A stretch of 9,572 nt of DNA from Actinomycetes bacterium (GCA_021790615.1 JAJYGW010000364.1:1-9572); one strand, 5' to 3'; counted from the stretch's first letter, positions 1 through 6,408 are shown. Numbers and translations are program-made. The notes: generated by a model from the sequence alone, not told the origin.

Positions 1-599
1 TCGCGTCCGTCGGTGCCCGCGCCGGCATCACCATCGCAGCCGGCGGGACCCGCCACCAGGTCGCGGTCACCGAACCCGTCGACGACTTCACACCAGATCA
101 GATCGGCATGGTCTTCGACGTCGCAGAAGGCATCTACTGGCGGCCGGAGGAGGGCGGCGTCCTGTTCGGCATGAGCAATCCGGACGAGGCCCCCGGGCCT
201 GCCCGCGAGGTCGACTGGCCGTACATGACGAAGGTACGCGAGCGCATCGCCGAGCTGCTGCCGATCGCGAGCACGCTTGGGCTGCGCCGAGTCTGGGCCG
301 CCACGATCGACTACACACCCGACCATCTGCCCATCCTCGGGCCGGGCCGAGCCCCCGACGGAAGGGCTGTCGGAGGTGTCACCGTCGCATCCGCCGGTGG
401 CCACGGGATGATGTGGGGGCCGGCAGTCGCCCGCATCGCCGCCGACCTCTGCCTGAGCGGCGGAACGGACGTGATCGACGTGTCGGAGTTGGGGCTCGAC
501 CGTTTCGACGCCGAGGGCCGCTCGAGACTGGACCCGGATCCCATCGCGCTCCCGTTCCCCGAGGACACGACCCTTCGAGAAAGGACCTCCCGCCCATGA
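1..599 (+). CDS. FAD-dependent oxidoreductase of the DAO family, C-terminal part (5' end outside window)
   Basis: The reading frame is open from the window edge (first full codon at position 3), so only the last 198 residues are visible and the internal ATG at 108 is not the start. The fragment shows the C-terminal half of a DAO-type (sarcosine / D-amino acid / glycine oxidase-like) flavoenzyme. In order these are RHQVAVTEP, then GIYWRPEEGGVLFG in the substrate domain, then IDYTPDHLPILGPG and ASAGGHGMMWGPAVARIAADL, which close the FAD site, and a final LDRF. Family members oxidise secondary or primary amines to imines with O2 or an electron carrier; the substrate cannot be read from this part. 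The stop overlaps the start of the cupin gene by ATGA, so the two are very likely co-transcribed and translationally coupled. The N-terminal Rossmann motif lies outside the window. Confidence 0.87.
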   Translation, partial: ASVGARAGITIAAGGTRHQVAVTEPVDDFTPDQIGMVFDVAEGIYWRPEEGGVLFGMSNPDEAPGPAREVDWPYMTKVRERIAELLPIASTLGLRRVWAATIDYTPDHLPILGPGRAPDGRAVGGVTVASAGGHGMMWGPAVARIAADLCLSGGTDVIDVSELGLDRFDAEGRSRLDPDPIALPFPEDTTLRERTSRP

Positions 600-964
600 C
601 CGATTCGCCGACGACCATGCCCTTGCCCGTCCTCCACGACGCCGCCACTCGCGAGGACCTCGAGGACTGGGGGCCGCTCGAGGAGGCGATCGGTCCGGAG
701 ATGTCGACATCCGGGATCACCCTCTGGAAGGACGAGGAGGAGCAAGAGACGGGGATCTGGGTGTGCACCGCCGGGCCGTCCCACTGGACGTTGGAGACCA
801 ACGAGTTCGTGCACATCCTGTCCGGCTCGATGACGGTGACTGCCGATGGCGATGGTGCCGAGCCTGTGAAGCTCGTGGCCGGCGACACGATCCTCTTCCC
901 TGTCGGATGGTCGGGCACCTGGGAGATCCACGAGACACTCCGCAAGCTCTATGTGATCTTCTGA
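596..964 (+). CDS. Small cupin protein of the DUF861 (Cupin_3) type
   Basis: This 122-residue single-domain protein starts at the ATG overlapping the upstream stop (ATGA), with AAGGA at 581-585 as ribosome binding site. The second half carries the hallmark of the DUF861 cupin family: a beta-barrel stretch with ILSGSMTVT, then VAGDTILFPVGWSGTWEIHE and the end LRKLYVIF. Family members often sit beside DAO-type amine oxidases, aldehyde dehydrogenases and EutQ-like genes. Few have a known reaction; proposed roles include sugar or amine catabolism and small-molecule binding. The classic HxH metal motif of canonical cupins is not evident: the first cupin motif reads HWTLETNEFVHILSG, with Glu residues and only isolated His. 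Metal dependence is therefore uncertain. Coupling to the oxidoreductase suggests that it acts on, or senses, the product of that enzyme (inference). Confidence 0.87.
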   Translation: MTDSPTTMPLPVLHDAATREDLEDWGPLEEAIGPEMSTSGITLWKDEEEQETGIWVCTAGPSHWTLETNEFVHILSGSMTVTADGDGAEPVKLVAGDTILFPVGWSGTWEIHETLRKLYVIF

Positions 965-980
965 CGAGCTGCGGAAGCGA

Positions 981-1020
981 GACAGGGCCATCCCGTCTCC
1001 GGGTGACTTCCGGCCCTATC
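981..1020 (+). terminator. Possible hairpin after the cupin gene
   Basis: GACAGGGCC (981-989) can pair with GGCCCTATC (1012-1020) with one mismatch. The loop holds a smaller CCCG/CGGG hairpin. It lies 16 bases after the cupin stop and before the Bpa-like gene. There is no T-run, so it is at best an intrinsic-like or Rho-assisted terminator; it may be chance in GC-rich DNA. Confidence 0.3.
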
Positions 1021-1038
1021 GTGGTTCTACCGGGTCGG

Positions 1039-1049
1039 GTCAGACTGAC
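1039..1049. promoter_or_regulatory. Short perfect palindrome upstream of the Bpa-like gene
   Basis: GTCAG-A-CTGAC is a perfect inverted repeat with 5-bp arms, 26 bases before the ATG at 1076. It contains the sequence GACTGA, which is also the half-site of the palindrome beside the tetR gene at 5563-5578. It could be an operator or a small leader hairpin. No convincing -35/-10 pair was found here. Confidence 0.25.
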
Positions 1050-1075
1050 GACGAAGGCACAGCGGAGGAAGCGCG

Positions 1076-1546
1076 ATGTCAGAAGGCAAGAACGGCCGAG
1101 AGCTCCCTCAGCAGGCCGCCGCTCCGGCACGGCCGGATGGCGGAGCTGACCCGAAAGCCGCCGAGCAGGCCGGCGAACAGCACAGCGAAGTGCTCGTCCT
1201 GCGGCCCGCAGCCCTGCTCCGGCTCCAGTCGGAGCTGGAGGCGCTCGCGGTCGAGGTGCACCACCTCGGTGAGGACGCGACGGACCGCGCCGTCTGGGCG
1301 AGGGTCTCGCACGTCCTGCCGGCCATCCTGGCCCAGCTCCAGAGCGTGATGGCGGAGCCCGAGCAAGGCGAGATGCACACCTTCTTCGACTGGATCGCGG
1401 AGGGAGGCGCCCTCTCCGAGGACGAGTTGCGGGTCGCGGTCGCCCAGCTGCTCGGATGGGTCGACGGCGTCATCTCCGGCATCCGCGTGGCGATGATCCT
1501 CGCCGAGCCGGCGGCCGCACCCGAAGGGGCGGCGGTGAGCGCTTAA
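1076..1546 (+). CDS. bpa: Bacterial proteasome activator-like protein (Bpa / DUF2587 family)
   Basis: This is a 156-residue acidic protein with a clear start: GGAGGA at 1064-1069 lies six bases before the ATG. Residues about 1-37 are a charged, Ala/Gly/Pro-rich disordered leader, and 42-142 form a helical core. The segment SEDELRVAVAQLLGWVDGV (115-132) matches the conserved block I recall from Mycobacterium tuberculosis Bpa (SDAELRIAQAQLVGWLEGL). The earlier helix PAALLRLQSELEALAVEV also aligns with PAKVMRIGTMIKQLLEEV. Known Bpa forms a dodecameric ring that caps the 20S proteasome and feeds it unfolded proteins without ATP, docking through a C-terminal GQYL motif. Here the protein ends EGAAVSA with no GQYL-like end, so docking to the proteasome is doubtful; it may be a diverged paralogue. 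The gene stands alone between hairpins, so its neighbours say little about its role. The family call comes from remembered sequence, not a search. Confidence 0.68.
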   Translation: MSEGKNGRELPQQAAAPARPDGGADPKAAEQAGEQHSEVLVLRPAALLRLQSELEALAVEVHHLGEDATDRAVWARVSHVLPAILAQLQSVMAEPEQGEMHTFFDWIAEGGALSEDELRVAVAQLLGWVDGVISGIRVAMILAEPAAAPEGAAVSA

Positions 1547-1554
1547 GGCGGGCG

Positions 1555-1585
1555 GCGCGCCGAGAGCCGTGATCGCTCGGCGTGC
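1555..1585. terminator. Bidirectional hairpin between convergent genes
   Basis: GCGCGCCGAG (1555-1564) pairs with CTCGGCGTGC (1576-1585) over ten positions (nine Watson-Crick pairs and one G-T), with an 11-base loop. It lies nine bases after the Bpa-like stop and also downstream of the minus-strand synthetase, so it could end transcription from both sides. There is no T-tract on either strand, as is common for actinobacterial terminators. Confidence 0.6.
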
Positions 1586-1587
1586 CC

Positions 1588-1722
1588 TCACGTCTCCCGC
1601 CGGCGCGGGATCAGGCTGAGGCGAGAGACGACCTCGTCGACCATCTCGGCTGCCGAGAATCCGTCATGGCCGGCCCTCGCGGACAGCTCGAGCTCGAGCG
1701 GGACGAGAGCAGAACGCTGCAC
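1588..1722 (-). CDS. Possible small ORF or detached C-terminal tail after the acyl-CoA synthetase
   Basis: The reading frame of the synthetase continues after its TGA (1740-1738) for 49 sense codons before the next stop at 1590-1588. These codons have strongly G/C-rich third positions, like the genes around them, and read as a plausible acidic helical peptide (for example FSAAEMVDEVVSRLSLIPRRR near the end). A GTG at 1722 could start a 44-residue peptide, but no Shine-Dalgarno sequence precedes it. The alternatives are a short real gene translated by re-initiation, a former C-terminal extension cut off by a nonsense mutation, or chance. The 1555-1585 hairpin comes right after its stop. No family was recognised. 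Confidence 0.25.
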   Translation of the reverse strand: MQRSALVPLELELSARAGHDGFSAAEMVDEVVSRLSLIPRRRET

Positions 1723-1737
1723 GTCGTCGAGGGTCGC

Positions 1738-3816
1738 TCAGGCTGACCGAAGGTTCCGCCACTCCACGAGGACGTCGAGGGCGAGGACACCCGAGGGGCT
1801 GCAGGAGAGCGGGTTGACGTCGAGCGCATCGAGCTCGTCGCCGGCCTCGGCGGCCAGGTGGGACATGGCGACGACGGCGTCGCACACTGCGTCGAGGTCG
1901 ACCGCCGCCGATCCTCGGAAGCCGTCGAGCAAGGGACGGATCCGCAACCGGTCGAGGAGCCTGCCCGCTGCGGGGCGGTCGAGCGGGGGGAGTGCCACCA
2001 CCCGGTCTGCCAGCAGCTCGACGAGGACGCCACCCGCCCCGACCACGACGAGCGGTCCGAGCGTGGGGTCGCGCATGATGCCGAGAGCGAGCTCGACGCC
2101 TTGCGGCGCCATCTCGGAGACGTCGACCTCCGGCCCGAGGCGGGCGAGGGAGTCATAAGCGCGAGCCGCCGCCTCCGGTGAGGAGATCCCGAGGATCACT
2201 CCTCCCGCCTCCGTCTTGTGTGCGATCCCGCCGACCGCAGTCTTCATCGCGACGGGCATCCCGATCTCCGAGGCAGCCGACACCGCCGCCTCACGGTCGC
2301 GAGCACGCACGGTCCGGGGAGTGGCGATGCCGTACGTTTCGAGGAGGGCGAAGGGCTCGAGACTCCTCGCCCGGGCGGCACGGCCTGAATCCAAGACGTG
2401 CCCGGGCACCGTGTCCCGGGCGGCGAAGTCGCGGAGCTCGAGCAGGTGCTTCAGGGCGAGCAGCCCGGTCCTGGTGCCTTCGAGCACCGGGATGCCTTCT
2501 ACGCGCAGGCGCGACGCCGCCCTGCGGTCGAGCGCGCTCGGGACGTGCGACAGTACGCACAGCGGTAGGCCGGTCTCCTGCCACGCCCGCGCGACGGCGT
2601 TGCCGTACGACTCGTCGCCGTCGAGCTGGGGCACGAGGTCCACCGCAAAGGCGACGGCGTCGACCGACTCGTCCTCGGCCAGAGCGAGGAGGGATGCGCA
2701 GAACAGTTCCTCGGTGGCAGAGCCCGTGCCCCAGACGTCCAACGGGTTGTCCGGTTGGAGCCCGGGGTCGAGGAGGGATGCGAGACGCTTCGTCGTCATG
2801 GGGCTGATCTCCGAGAAACCCACCCCCACCTCCTCCGCCACGTCCACGAGGAGCGCCCGTTCCGCACCCGAGTCGAGCACCGCGGCGATGCCCCCTCGCG
2901 GGTTCGAGCCGGCTGGCCGTGCCGGCGCGCGCCGTCCTGCCACGAGCAGTTCGAGCGTGTCGCACATCTCCGCGAGGTCCTGCACCCGCAGCACGCCGTG
3001 GGCGTCGAAGAGCGCCTCGAAGGCGCCGTCCGAGCCCGCCAGCGCGCCCGAGTGTGCCGCGACCATCGCCCGGCCCGCCTCCGACGCGCCGACCGTGAGG
3101 GCGACGACGGGGACGTCGGCCTCGGCTGCGCGTGAAAGGGCGGTGCGGAGGGCGGCGGGAGCGCGGAGGGTCTCGAGGAAAAGGGCGACGACGCCGGTCT
3201 CGGGAAGTGAGAGCGCGTACTCGAGGTACTCCGCCGCCGGCGTCACGAGCTCCTGGCCGGAGGAGACGGCGAGCGAGAAACCGAAAGGCCGATCCGTCCG
3301 GAGCATGGCGGAGAACGCCGAACCCGAGTGCGTGATGAGCGCGATCGGCCCCGGTGGGAGCGGCGCCCGCTCGAGGTAACCGATGGCTCGCACGTGAGGG
3401 GAGACGACACCCATGCAACCGCCGCCGCAGAGCGCCATGCCGGCCGAGGACGCGATGTCCGCGAGGCGTGCCCGGAACGCCGACGAGTCGGTGGGTGACG
3501 CGGGGTCGACGGCGCTGCCGTAGATGACGGCGCTCCGGTCCCCGTGGGCGGCCGCTTCGCGCAGCACCGCCTCGAGGCTCGCGTCACCGACGGCGAGGAG
3601 CACGAGGTCCACCGGCTCGGCGAGCTCGGCCAGCGATCCGGCTACCGGCAGCCCGCCTATCTGCTCGCCGCGATAGCGCGGGTTCACGAGGTGGATCTCC
3701 GGCCGCGCCGGGCTGCGCATCACCTCCGTGAGCAGGCGGTCGCCGAAGCTCCCCGGGCGCGGGGTTGCGCCGACGATGGCGATGCTCTCGGGCTCGAGCA
3801 GGTGCTCGAGGCTCAC
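1738..3816 (-). CDS. Acyl-CoA synthetase, ADP-forming (acetate--CoA ligase ADP-forming family)
   Basis: The 692-residue enzyme has the fused alpha-beta layout of NDP-forming acyl-CoA synthetases, which interconvert acyl-CoA + ADP + Pi with acid + ATP + CoA in the cytoplasm. Residues 10-100 are the CoA-binding Rossmann domain (SIAIVGATPRPGSFG). About 150-460 are the succinyl-CoA-ligase-like domains, with the phosphorylatable histidine at H255 in AAHSGALAGSD. About 485-692 form the ATP-grasp domain, with the second conserved histidine H533 in GGIAHKTEAGGV and the end DALDVNPLSCSPSGVLALDVLV. Length and both key histidines are intact, so it should be active. The start is a GTG overlapping the upstream oxidoreductase stop (GTGA), which implies translational coupling. 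The acid used is unknown; a non-acetate carboxylate from the partner enzyme's pathway is likely (inference). The divergent TetR regulator probably controls the pair. Confidence 0.94.
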   Translation of the reverse strand: MSLEHLLEPESIAIVGATPRPGSFGDRLLTEVMRSPARPEIHLVNPRYRGEQIGGLPVAGSLAELAEPVDLVLLAVGDASLEAVLREAAAHGDRSAVIYGSAVDPASPTDSSAFRARLADIASSAGMALCGGGCMGVVSPHVRAIGYLERAPLPPGPIALITHSGSAFSAMLRTDRPFGFSLAVSSGQELVTPAAEYLEYALSLPETGVVALFLETLRAPAALRTALSRAAEADVPVVALTVGASEAGRAMVAAHSGALAGSDGAFEALFDAHGVLRVQDLAEMCDTLELLVAGRRAPARPAGSNPRGGIAAVLDSGAERALLVDVAEEVGVGFSEISPMTTKRLASLLDPGLQPDNPLDVWGTGSATEELFCASLLALAEDESVDAVAFAVDLVPQLDGDESYGNAVARAWQETGLPLCVLSHVPSALDRRAASRLRVEGIPVLEGTRTGLLALKHLLELRDFAARDTVPGHVLDSGRAARARSLEPFALLETYGIATPRTVRARDREAAVSAASEIGMPVAMKTAVGGIAHKTEAGGVILGISSPEAAARAYDSLARLGPEVDVSEMAPQGVELALGIMRDPTLGPLVVVGAGGVLVELLADRVVALPPLDRPAAGRLLDRLRIRPLLDGFRGSAAVDLDAVCDAVVAMSHLAAEAGDELDALDVNPLSCSPSGVLALDVLVEWRNLRSA

Positions 3817-5471
3817 CGCTTGAGCATCGTGCGCGCCCGGCTGCGCCGCTCACCTGCGCGCTTGTCCGCCAACGCAGCCCTTGCGGCCTGCCATCCCGGG
3901 ATCCCGCAGACGCCGCCGCCGGCGTGAGTCGCCGAGCTGCCGTAGTACAGGCCGGGTACGGGCGTGCGGTAGTCGGCGAAGCCGGGCGCCGGCCGCATGT
4001 GGAACAGCTGCTCGACTGACAGCTCGCCGTGGAAGATGTTCCCGCCGACGAGCCCGTACTCCTGTTCCATCTCGTACGGCCCCACGATGTCGCGGTGGAT
4101 GATCGAGGCCTTGAAGTTCGGGGCGACCTCGTCGTACTGCTCGATGAGCCGGTCGGCGTACGCCTCGAGCTCGGCGGTGTGGGGCTCGTTCGCCCAGTCG
4201 GCCGGCACCCACTGGCTGAACAACGACATGATGTGGATGCCCTCGGGAGCAAGCGTCTTGTCGAAGCAGGTCGGGATGACCGAGTCGGAGAACGGCTTCT
4301 CGGCGGGCCGGCCCTCCCTCGCGTCGAGGTACGCCCGCTCCATGTACTCCATCGACGGCGCCATCTCGACCGAGCCGGTGTGGTGGGGCTGGAGGTTCGA
4401 GCCGGGGTCGGCAGTGAAGTTCGGCAGCTCGGACAAGGCGAGGTTGATCTTCACGACGCCGCTTCGCGTCTTCCAGTGCTCGATGTCGCGGGCGAAGTCG
4501 CTCGGGAGGTTGGCCGTCCCGACGTGGTCGAGGAAGGCCGTGCGCGGATGCAGCGTCGTCACCACGACCGGAGCGTGGAGCTCGTCGCCGTTCTCGAGGA
4601 CGACGCCGGCGGCTCGCTCGCCGCGCACGAGCGTGCGCACGACCCGGGAGTCCGTCCGGATCTCGGCGCCGAAGCCGAGCGCTGCACGCTTCATCGCGTC
4701 GGCGACCGCTCCCATGCCGCCCTCGGGGAAGCCCCAGCCGCCGAGGTGGCCGTCACCGACGTCGCCGATCGAGTGGTGCGCCATGACGTAGGCGGTCCCG
4801 GGCTCGTACGGCCCGGCCCACGTGCCGATCACGCCGTTCACCGCGATCGGCGCTTTCACCTGCCAGGACTCGAACCAGTCGTCGAGGAGGTCGGCGATCG
4901 ACATGGTCATGAGTCGGGTCACGTCGGCGATCCTGCGCACGTCGACGCCCCGGTTGCGCCAGGCGAGCCGCAGGAGGTCGGCGAGGTCGCCGGGTCGCTT
5001 CGACCCGATCTTCGGCGGGACCTGGAGCAGCATCGGCCCGAGCACGTCCGCGAGGCCACCGAGCCAGGCGTCCCACTTGGGCATCTGCTCTGCGTCGCGT
5101 TTCGAGAACTTCGCGATCTCCTCGTAGTTCTGCTTGGCGTCGTCGGCCCAGATCTTGATGGAGGTGCCGTCGGGGAACGCCTGGTAGTACGGCCCCATCG
5201 GGTACACCTTGTATCCGTGGCGCTCCAGCTCGAGGTCCTTGATGATCGTCGGGGGGAGCAGGCTCATCACGTAGGACAGCCGCGTCACCTTGAGCTCGGG
5301 CGCTTCCGGCCAGGGGCTCTCGGTCGTGGCGGCACCACCTGTCTTGTACCTCGACTCGAGCACCACCGTCCGTAGCCCTGCTCGGGCGAGATAGGCCGCC
5401 GCGACGAGGCCGTTGTGGCCGCCCCCGACGACGATCGCGTCGTACTGCTGTGCGCTGCCGTGTCCTGCCAT
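3813..5471 (-). CDS. NAD(P)/FAD-dependent oxidoreductase, phytoene desaturase / PYROXD2-like
   Basis: The 552-residue flavoprotein belongs to the amine-oxidase/phytoene-desaturase superfamily. The dinucleotide-binding fold is at the N-terminus: YDAIVVGGGHNGLVAAAYLA with GGGHNG at 16-21 and the ribose-binding glutamate E39 in VVLE. Next comes the family's RYKTGGAATTE (41-51), a middle motif WGFPEGGMGAVADAM (246-260), and the C-terminal FAD-closing segment GLYYGSSATHAGGG (508-520) followed by GIPGWQAAR. The frame is open back to 5603, but the ATG at 5471 is preferred: GGGAG-rich sequence lies just upstream, the conserved fold begins directly after it, and the extra 44 residues would be translated from a tandem repeat. 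Family members desaturate or oxidise carotenoids, amines or other lipophilic compounds; PYROXD2-type members have no settled substrate. No carotenoid gene accompanies it, so phytoene is unlikely. It is first in a two-gene unit with the ADP-forming synthetase. Confidence 0.93.
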   Translation of the reverse strand: MAGHGSAQQYDAIVVGGGHNGLVAAAYLARAGLRTVVLESRYKTGGAATTESPWPEAPELKVTRLSYVMSLLPPTIIKDLELERHGYKVYPMGPYYQAFPDGTSIKIWADDAKQNYEEIAKFSKRDAEQMPKWDAWLGGLADVLGPMLLQVPPKIGSKRPGDLADLLRLAWRNRGVDVRRIADVTRLMTMSIADLLDDWFESWQVKAPIAVNGVIGTWAGPYEPGTAYVMAHHSIGDVGDGHLGGWGFPEGGMGAVADAMKRAALGFGAEIRTDSRVVRTLVRGERAAGVVLENGDELHAPVVVTTLHPRTAFLDHVGTANLPSDFARDIEHWKTRSGVVKINLALSELPNFTADPGSNLQPHHTGSVEMAPSMEYMERAYLDAREGRPAEKPFSDSVIPTCFDKTLAPEGIHIMSLFSQWVPADWANEPHTAELEAYADRLIEQYDEVAPNFKASIIHRDIVGPYEMEQEYGLVGGNIFHGELSVEQLFHMRPAPGFADYRTPVPGLYYGSSATHAGGGVCGIPGWQAARAALADKRAGERRSRARTMLKR

Positions 5472-5480
5472 CGCTCCCTC

Positions 5481-5516
5481 TCCCGATCCCGCTGTCCCGA
5501 TCCCGCTGTCCCGATC
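5481..5516. repeat. 14-bp tandem repeat, about 2.6 copies, in the oxidoreductase leader
   Basis: The unit tcccgatcccgctg occurs perfectly at 5481-5494 and 5495-5508, followed by a partial copy tcccgatc at 5509-5516. It lies 10 bases upstream of the preferred oxidoreductase ATG (5471), in the 5' untranslated region of the minus-strand unit. Because 14 is not a multiple of three, a change in copy number would break any reading frame through it. This supports the downstream start. Confidence 0.85.
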
Positions 5517-5559
5517 TGCCCTCCGAACCGGCTGCAGCGGTCCCGCTGCTGCGATCCGG

Positions 5560-5581
5560 TTTGACTGACTGTTCAGTCTAA
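5560..5581. promoter_or_regulatory. Palindromic TetR-family operator in the divergent intergenic region
   Basis: GACTGA-CTGT-TCAGTC (5563-5578) is an inverted repeat with perfect 6-bp arms. It extends outward past one mismatch to TT on the left and AA on the right, giving 8 of 9 matched positions per arm over 22 bp. Its size and symmetry are typical of TetR-type operators, and it lies between the tetR gene and the oxidoreductase-synthetase pair. Autoregulation of tetR and control of the divergent pair are inferred from position. Confidence 0.72.
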
Positions 5582-5587
5582 GTCCTT

Positions 5588-5596
5588 TGCTAGCAT
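5588..5596 (+). promoter_or_regulatory. Possible extended -10 element for tetR
   Basis: TGCTAGCAT fits the TGnTAnnnT extended -10 pattern and lies seven bases after the palindrome. A start site near 5603 would put the palindrome at about -43 to -22, a position that would block RNA polymerase. TTGACT (5561-5566) is too far away (24 bases) to be its normal -35. Confidence 0.35.
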
Positions 5597-5688
5597 CGCA
5601 CAAGAGTTGACGAGCTGTGAGCTTCGATCACGCAGACACTGTCGATCGAGGCGTGTGCACGGGTTGCGAGAAGGCGGAGGTGGCCGAG

Positions 5689-6408
5689 GTGACTACGAGC
5701 GAGAGTCTCGAGAGCAGCACCGAGCCCTCCGACGCGCGCCGGGCGCAGATGCTGGCGGCGACGATCGACGTGATCGTCGAGCGCGGGTTCCCGGACACGC
5801 GGATCGCCGACGTGGCCGAGCGCGCCGGAGTGAGCCCGGCGCTCGTCATCTACTACTTCAAGACGAAGGACAACCTTCTGTCCGAAGCGATGCGTTACTC
5901 CGAGGACGACTGGTACGCGGAGATGGCGCGCCGGACCGCCCACATCGAGTCCGCCGCCCGGAGGCTCGAGGAGGTCGTCGCCATGTCGTGCCTGCCCGAC
6001 GGCTCTGGCACGTCGCACAGCTCGGGCGATGGGACCGGTGCCGGTGGCGGCGAGTACCTCGGTGAGTCATGGGCACTCTGGCTCGACCTGTGGGCGCAGG
6101 CGGTCCGCGACCCTGCAGTCGGCCGGGTACGCGAGGAGTTCGACGAGCACTTCCGCGAGACGATCCGCCAGATCGTGCGCGACGGCGTCGCCTCAGGCGA
6201 GTTCACCGGCGTCGACGAGGACGACTTCGCCGTCGGCTATTCGGCGCTGCTCGACGGGCTCGCGATCCAGATCGCGTTGAGCGACCCTGTCGTCACTGCG
6301 GACCGCGCGTTCGAGCTGGCGATGCGGGTGGCGTCGCAGCAGCTCGGCATGGCCTGGAAGCCGGGGCGGGCCGGCCGGAAGGCCAAGCCCGCCCCGTCCA
6401 AGCGCTGA
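5689..6408 (+). CDS. TetR/AcrR family transcriptional regulator, BetI-like C-terminal domain
   Basis: The 239-residue repressor has the N-terminal helix-turn-helix at 38-58 (RIADVAERAGVSPALVIYYF), followed by KTKDNLLSEAM, which is standard for TetR proteins. The ligand domain contains WLDLWAQAVRDPAV and FAVGYSALLDGLAIQIAL, characteristic of the TetR_C_6/BetI-like group. A Gly/Ser-rich loop (about 104-121) interrupts the ligand domain, and a basic tail (GRAGRKAKPAPSKR) ends the protein. The start chosen is the GTG at 5689, eight bases after GGCGGAGG (5673-5680). The frame is also open from GTG 5617 and GTG 5680, so up to 24 more residues are possible. It is divergent from the oxidoreductase-synthetase pair, with a palindromic operator between them. 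It probably represses that pair and itself until an inducer binds; the inducer, perhaps the substrate or an acyl-CoA, is unknown. Confidence 0.94.
   Translation: MTTSESLESSTEPSDARRAQMLAATIDVIVERGFPDTRIADVAERAGVSPALVIYYFKTKDNLLSEAMRYSEDDWYAEMARRTAHIESAARRLEEVVAMSCLPDGSGTSHSSGDGTGAGGGEYLGESWALWLDLWAQAVRDPAVGRVREEFDEHFRETIRQIVRDGVASGEFTGVDEDDFAVGYSALLDGLAIQIALSDPVVTADRAFELAMRVASQQLGMAWKPGRAGRKAKPAPSKR

Noticed and set aside
311..991. Minus-strand reading frame over the oxidoreductase and cupin genes
   Set aside because: Its translation has no family signal, while the plus strand encodes two recognised, coupled proteins.
2216..3379. Plus-strand reading frame opposite the acyl-CoA synthetase
   Set aside because: Ser/Arg/Ala-rich translation with no domain, fully inside a gene with intact catalytic motifs.
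4029..5375. Long plus-strand reading frame (448 codons) opposite the oxidoreductase
   Set aside because: Antisense shadow of a well-supported FAD enzyme. High GC at third positions keeps the opposite frame open; composition is Val/Arg/Asp-rich with no recognisable domain.
5481..5516. CRISPR-like repeat
   Set aside because: The 14-bp units are directly adjacent with no spacers and fewer than three copies.
5561..5566. TTGACT as the -35 box of a tetR promoter
   Set aside because: It is 24 bases from the only good -10-like element (5591-5596) and forms part of the palindrome; the spacing is too long for a normal promoter.
5472..5603. N-terminal extension of the oxidoreductase to 5603
   Set aside because: The extra residues come from the 14-bp tandem repeat and the region near the operator. 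The conserved FAD fold and Shine-Dalgarno-like sequence favour the ATG at 5471.
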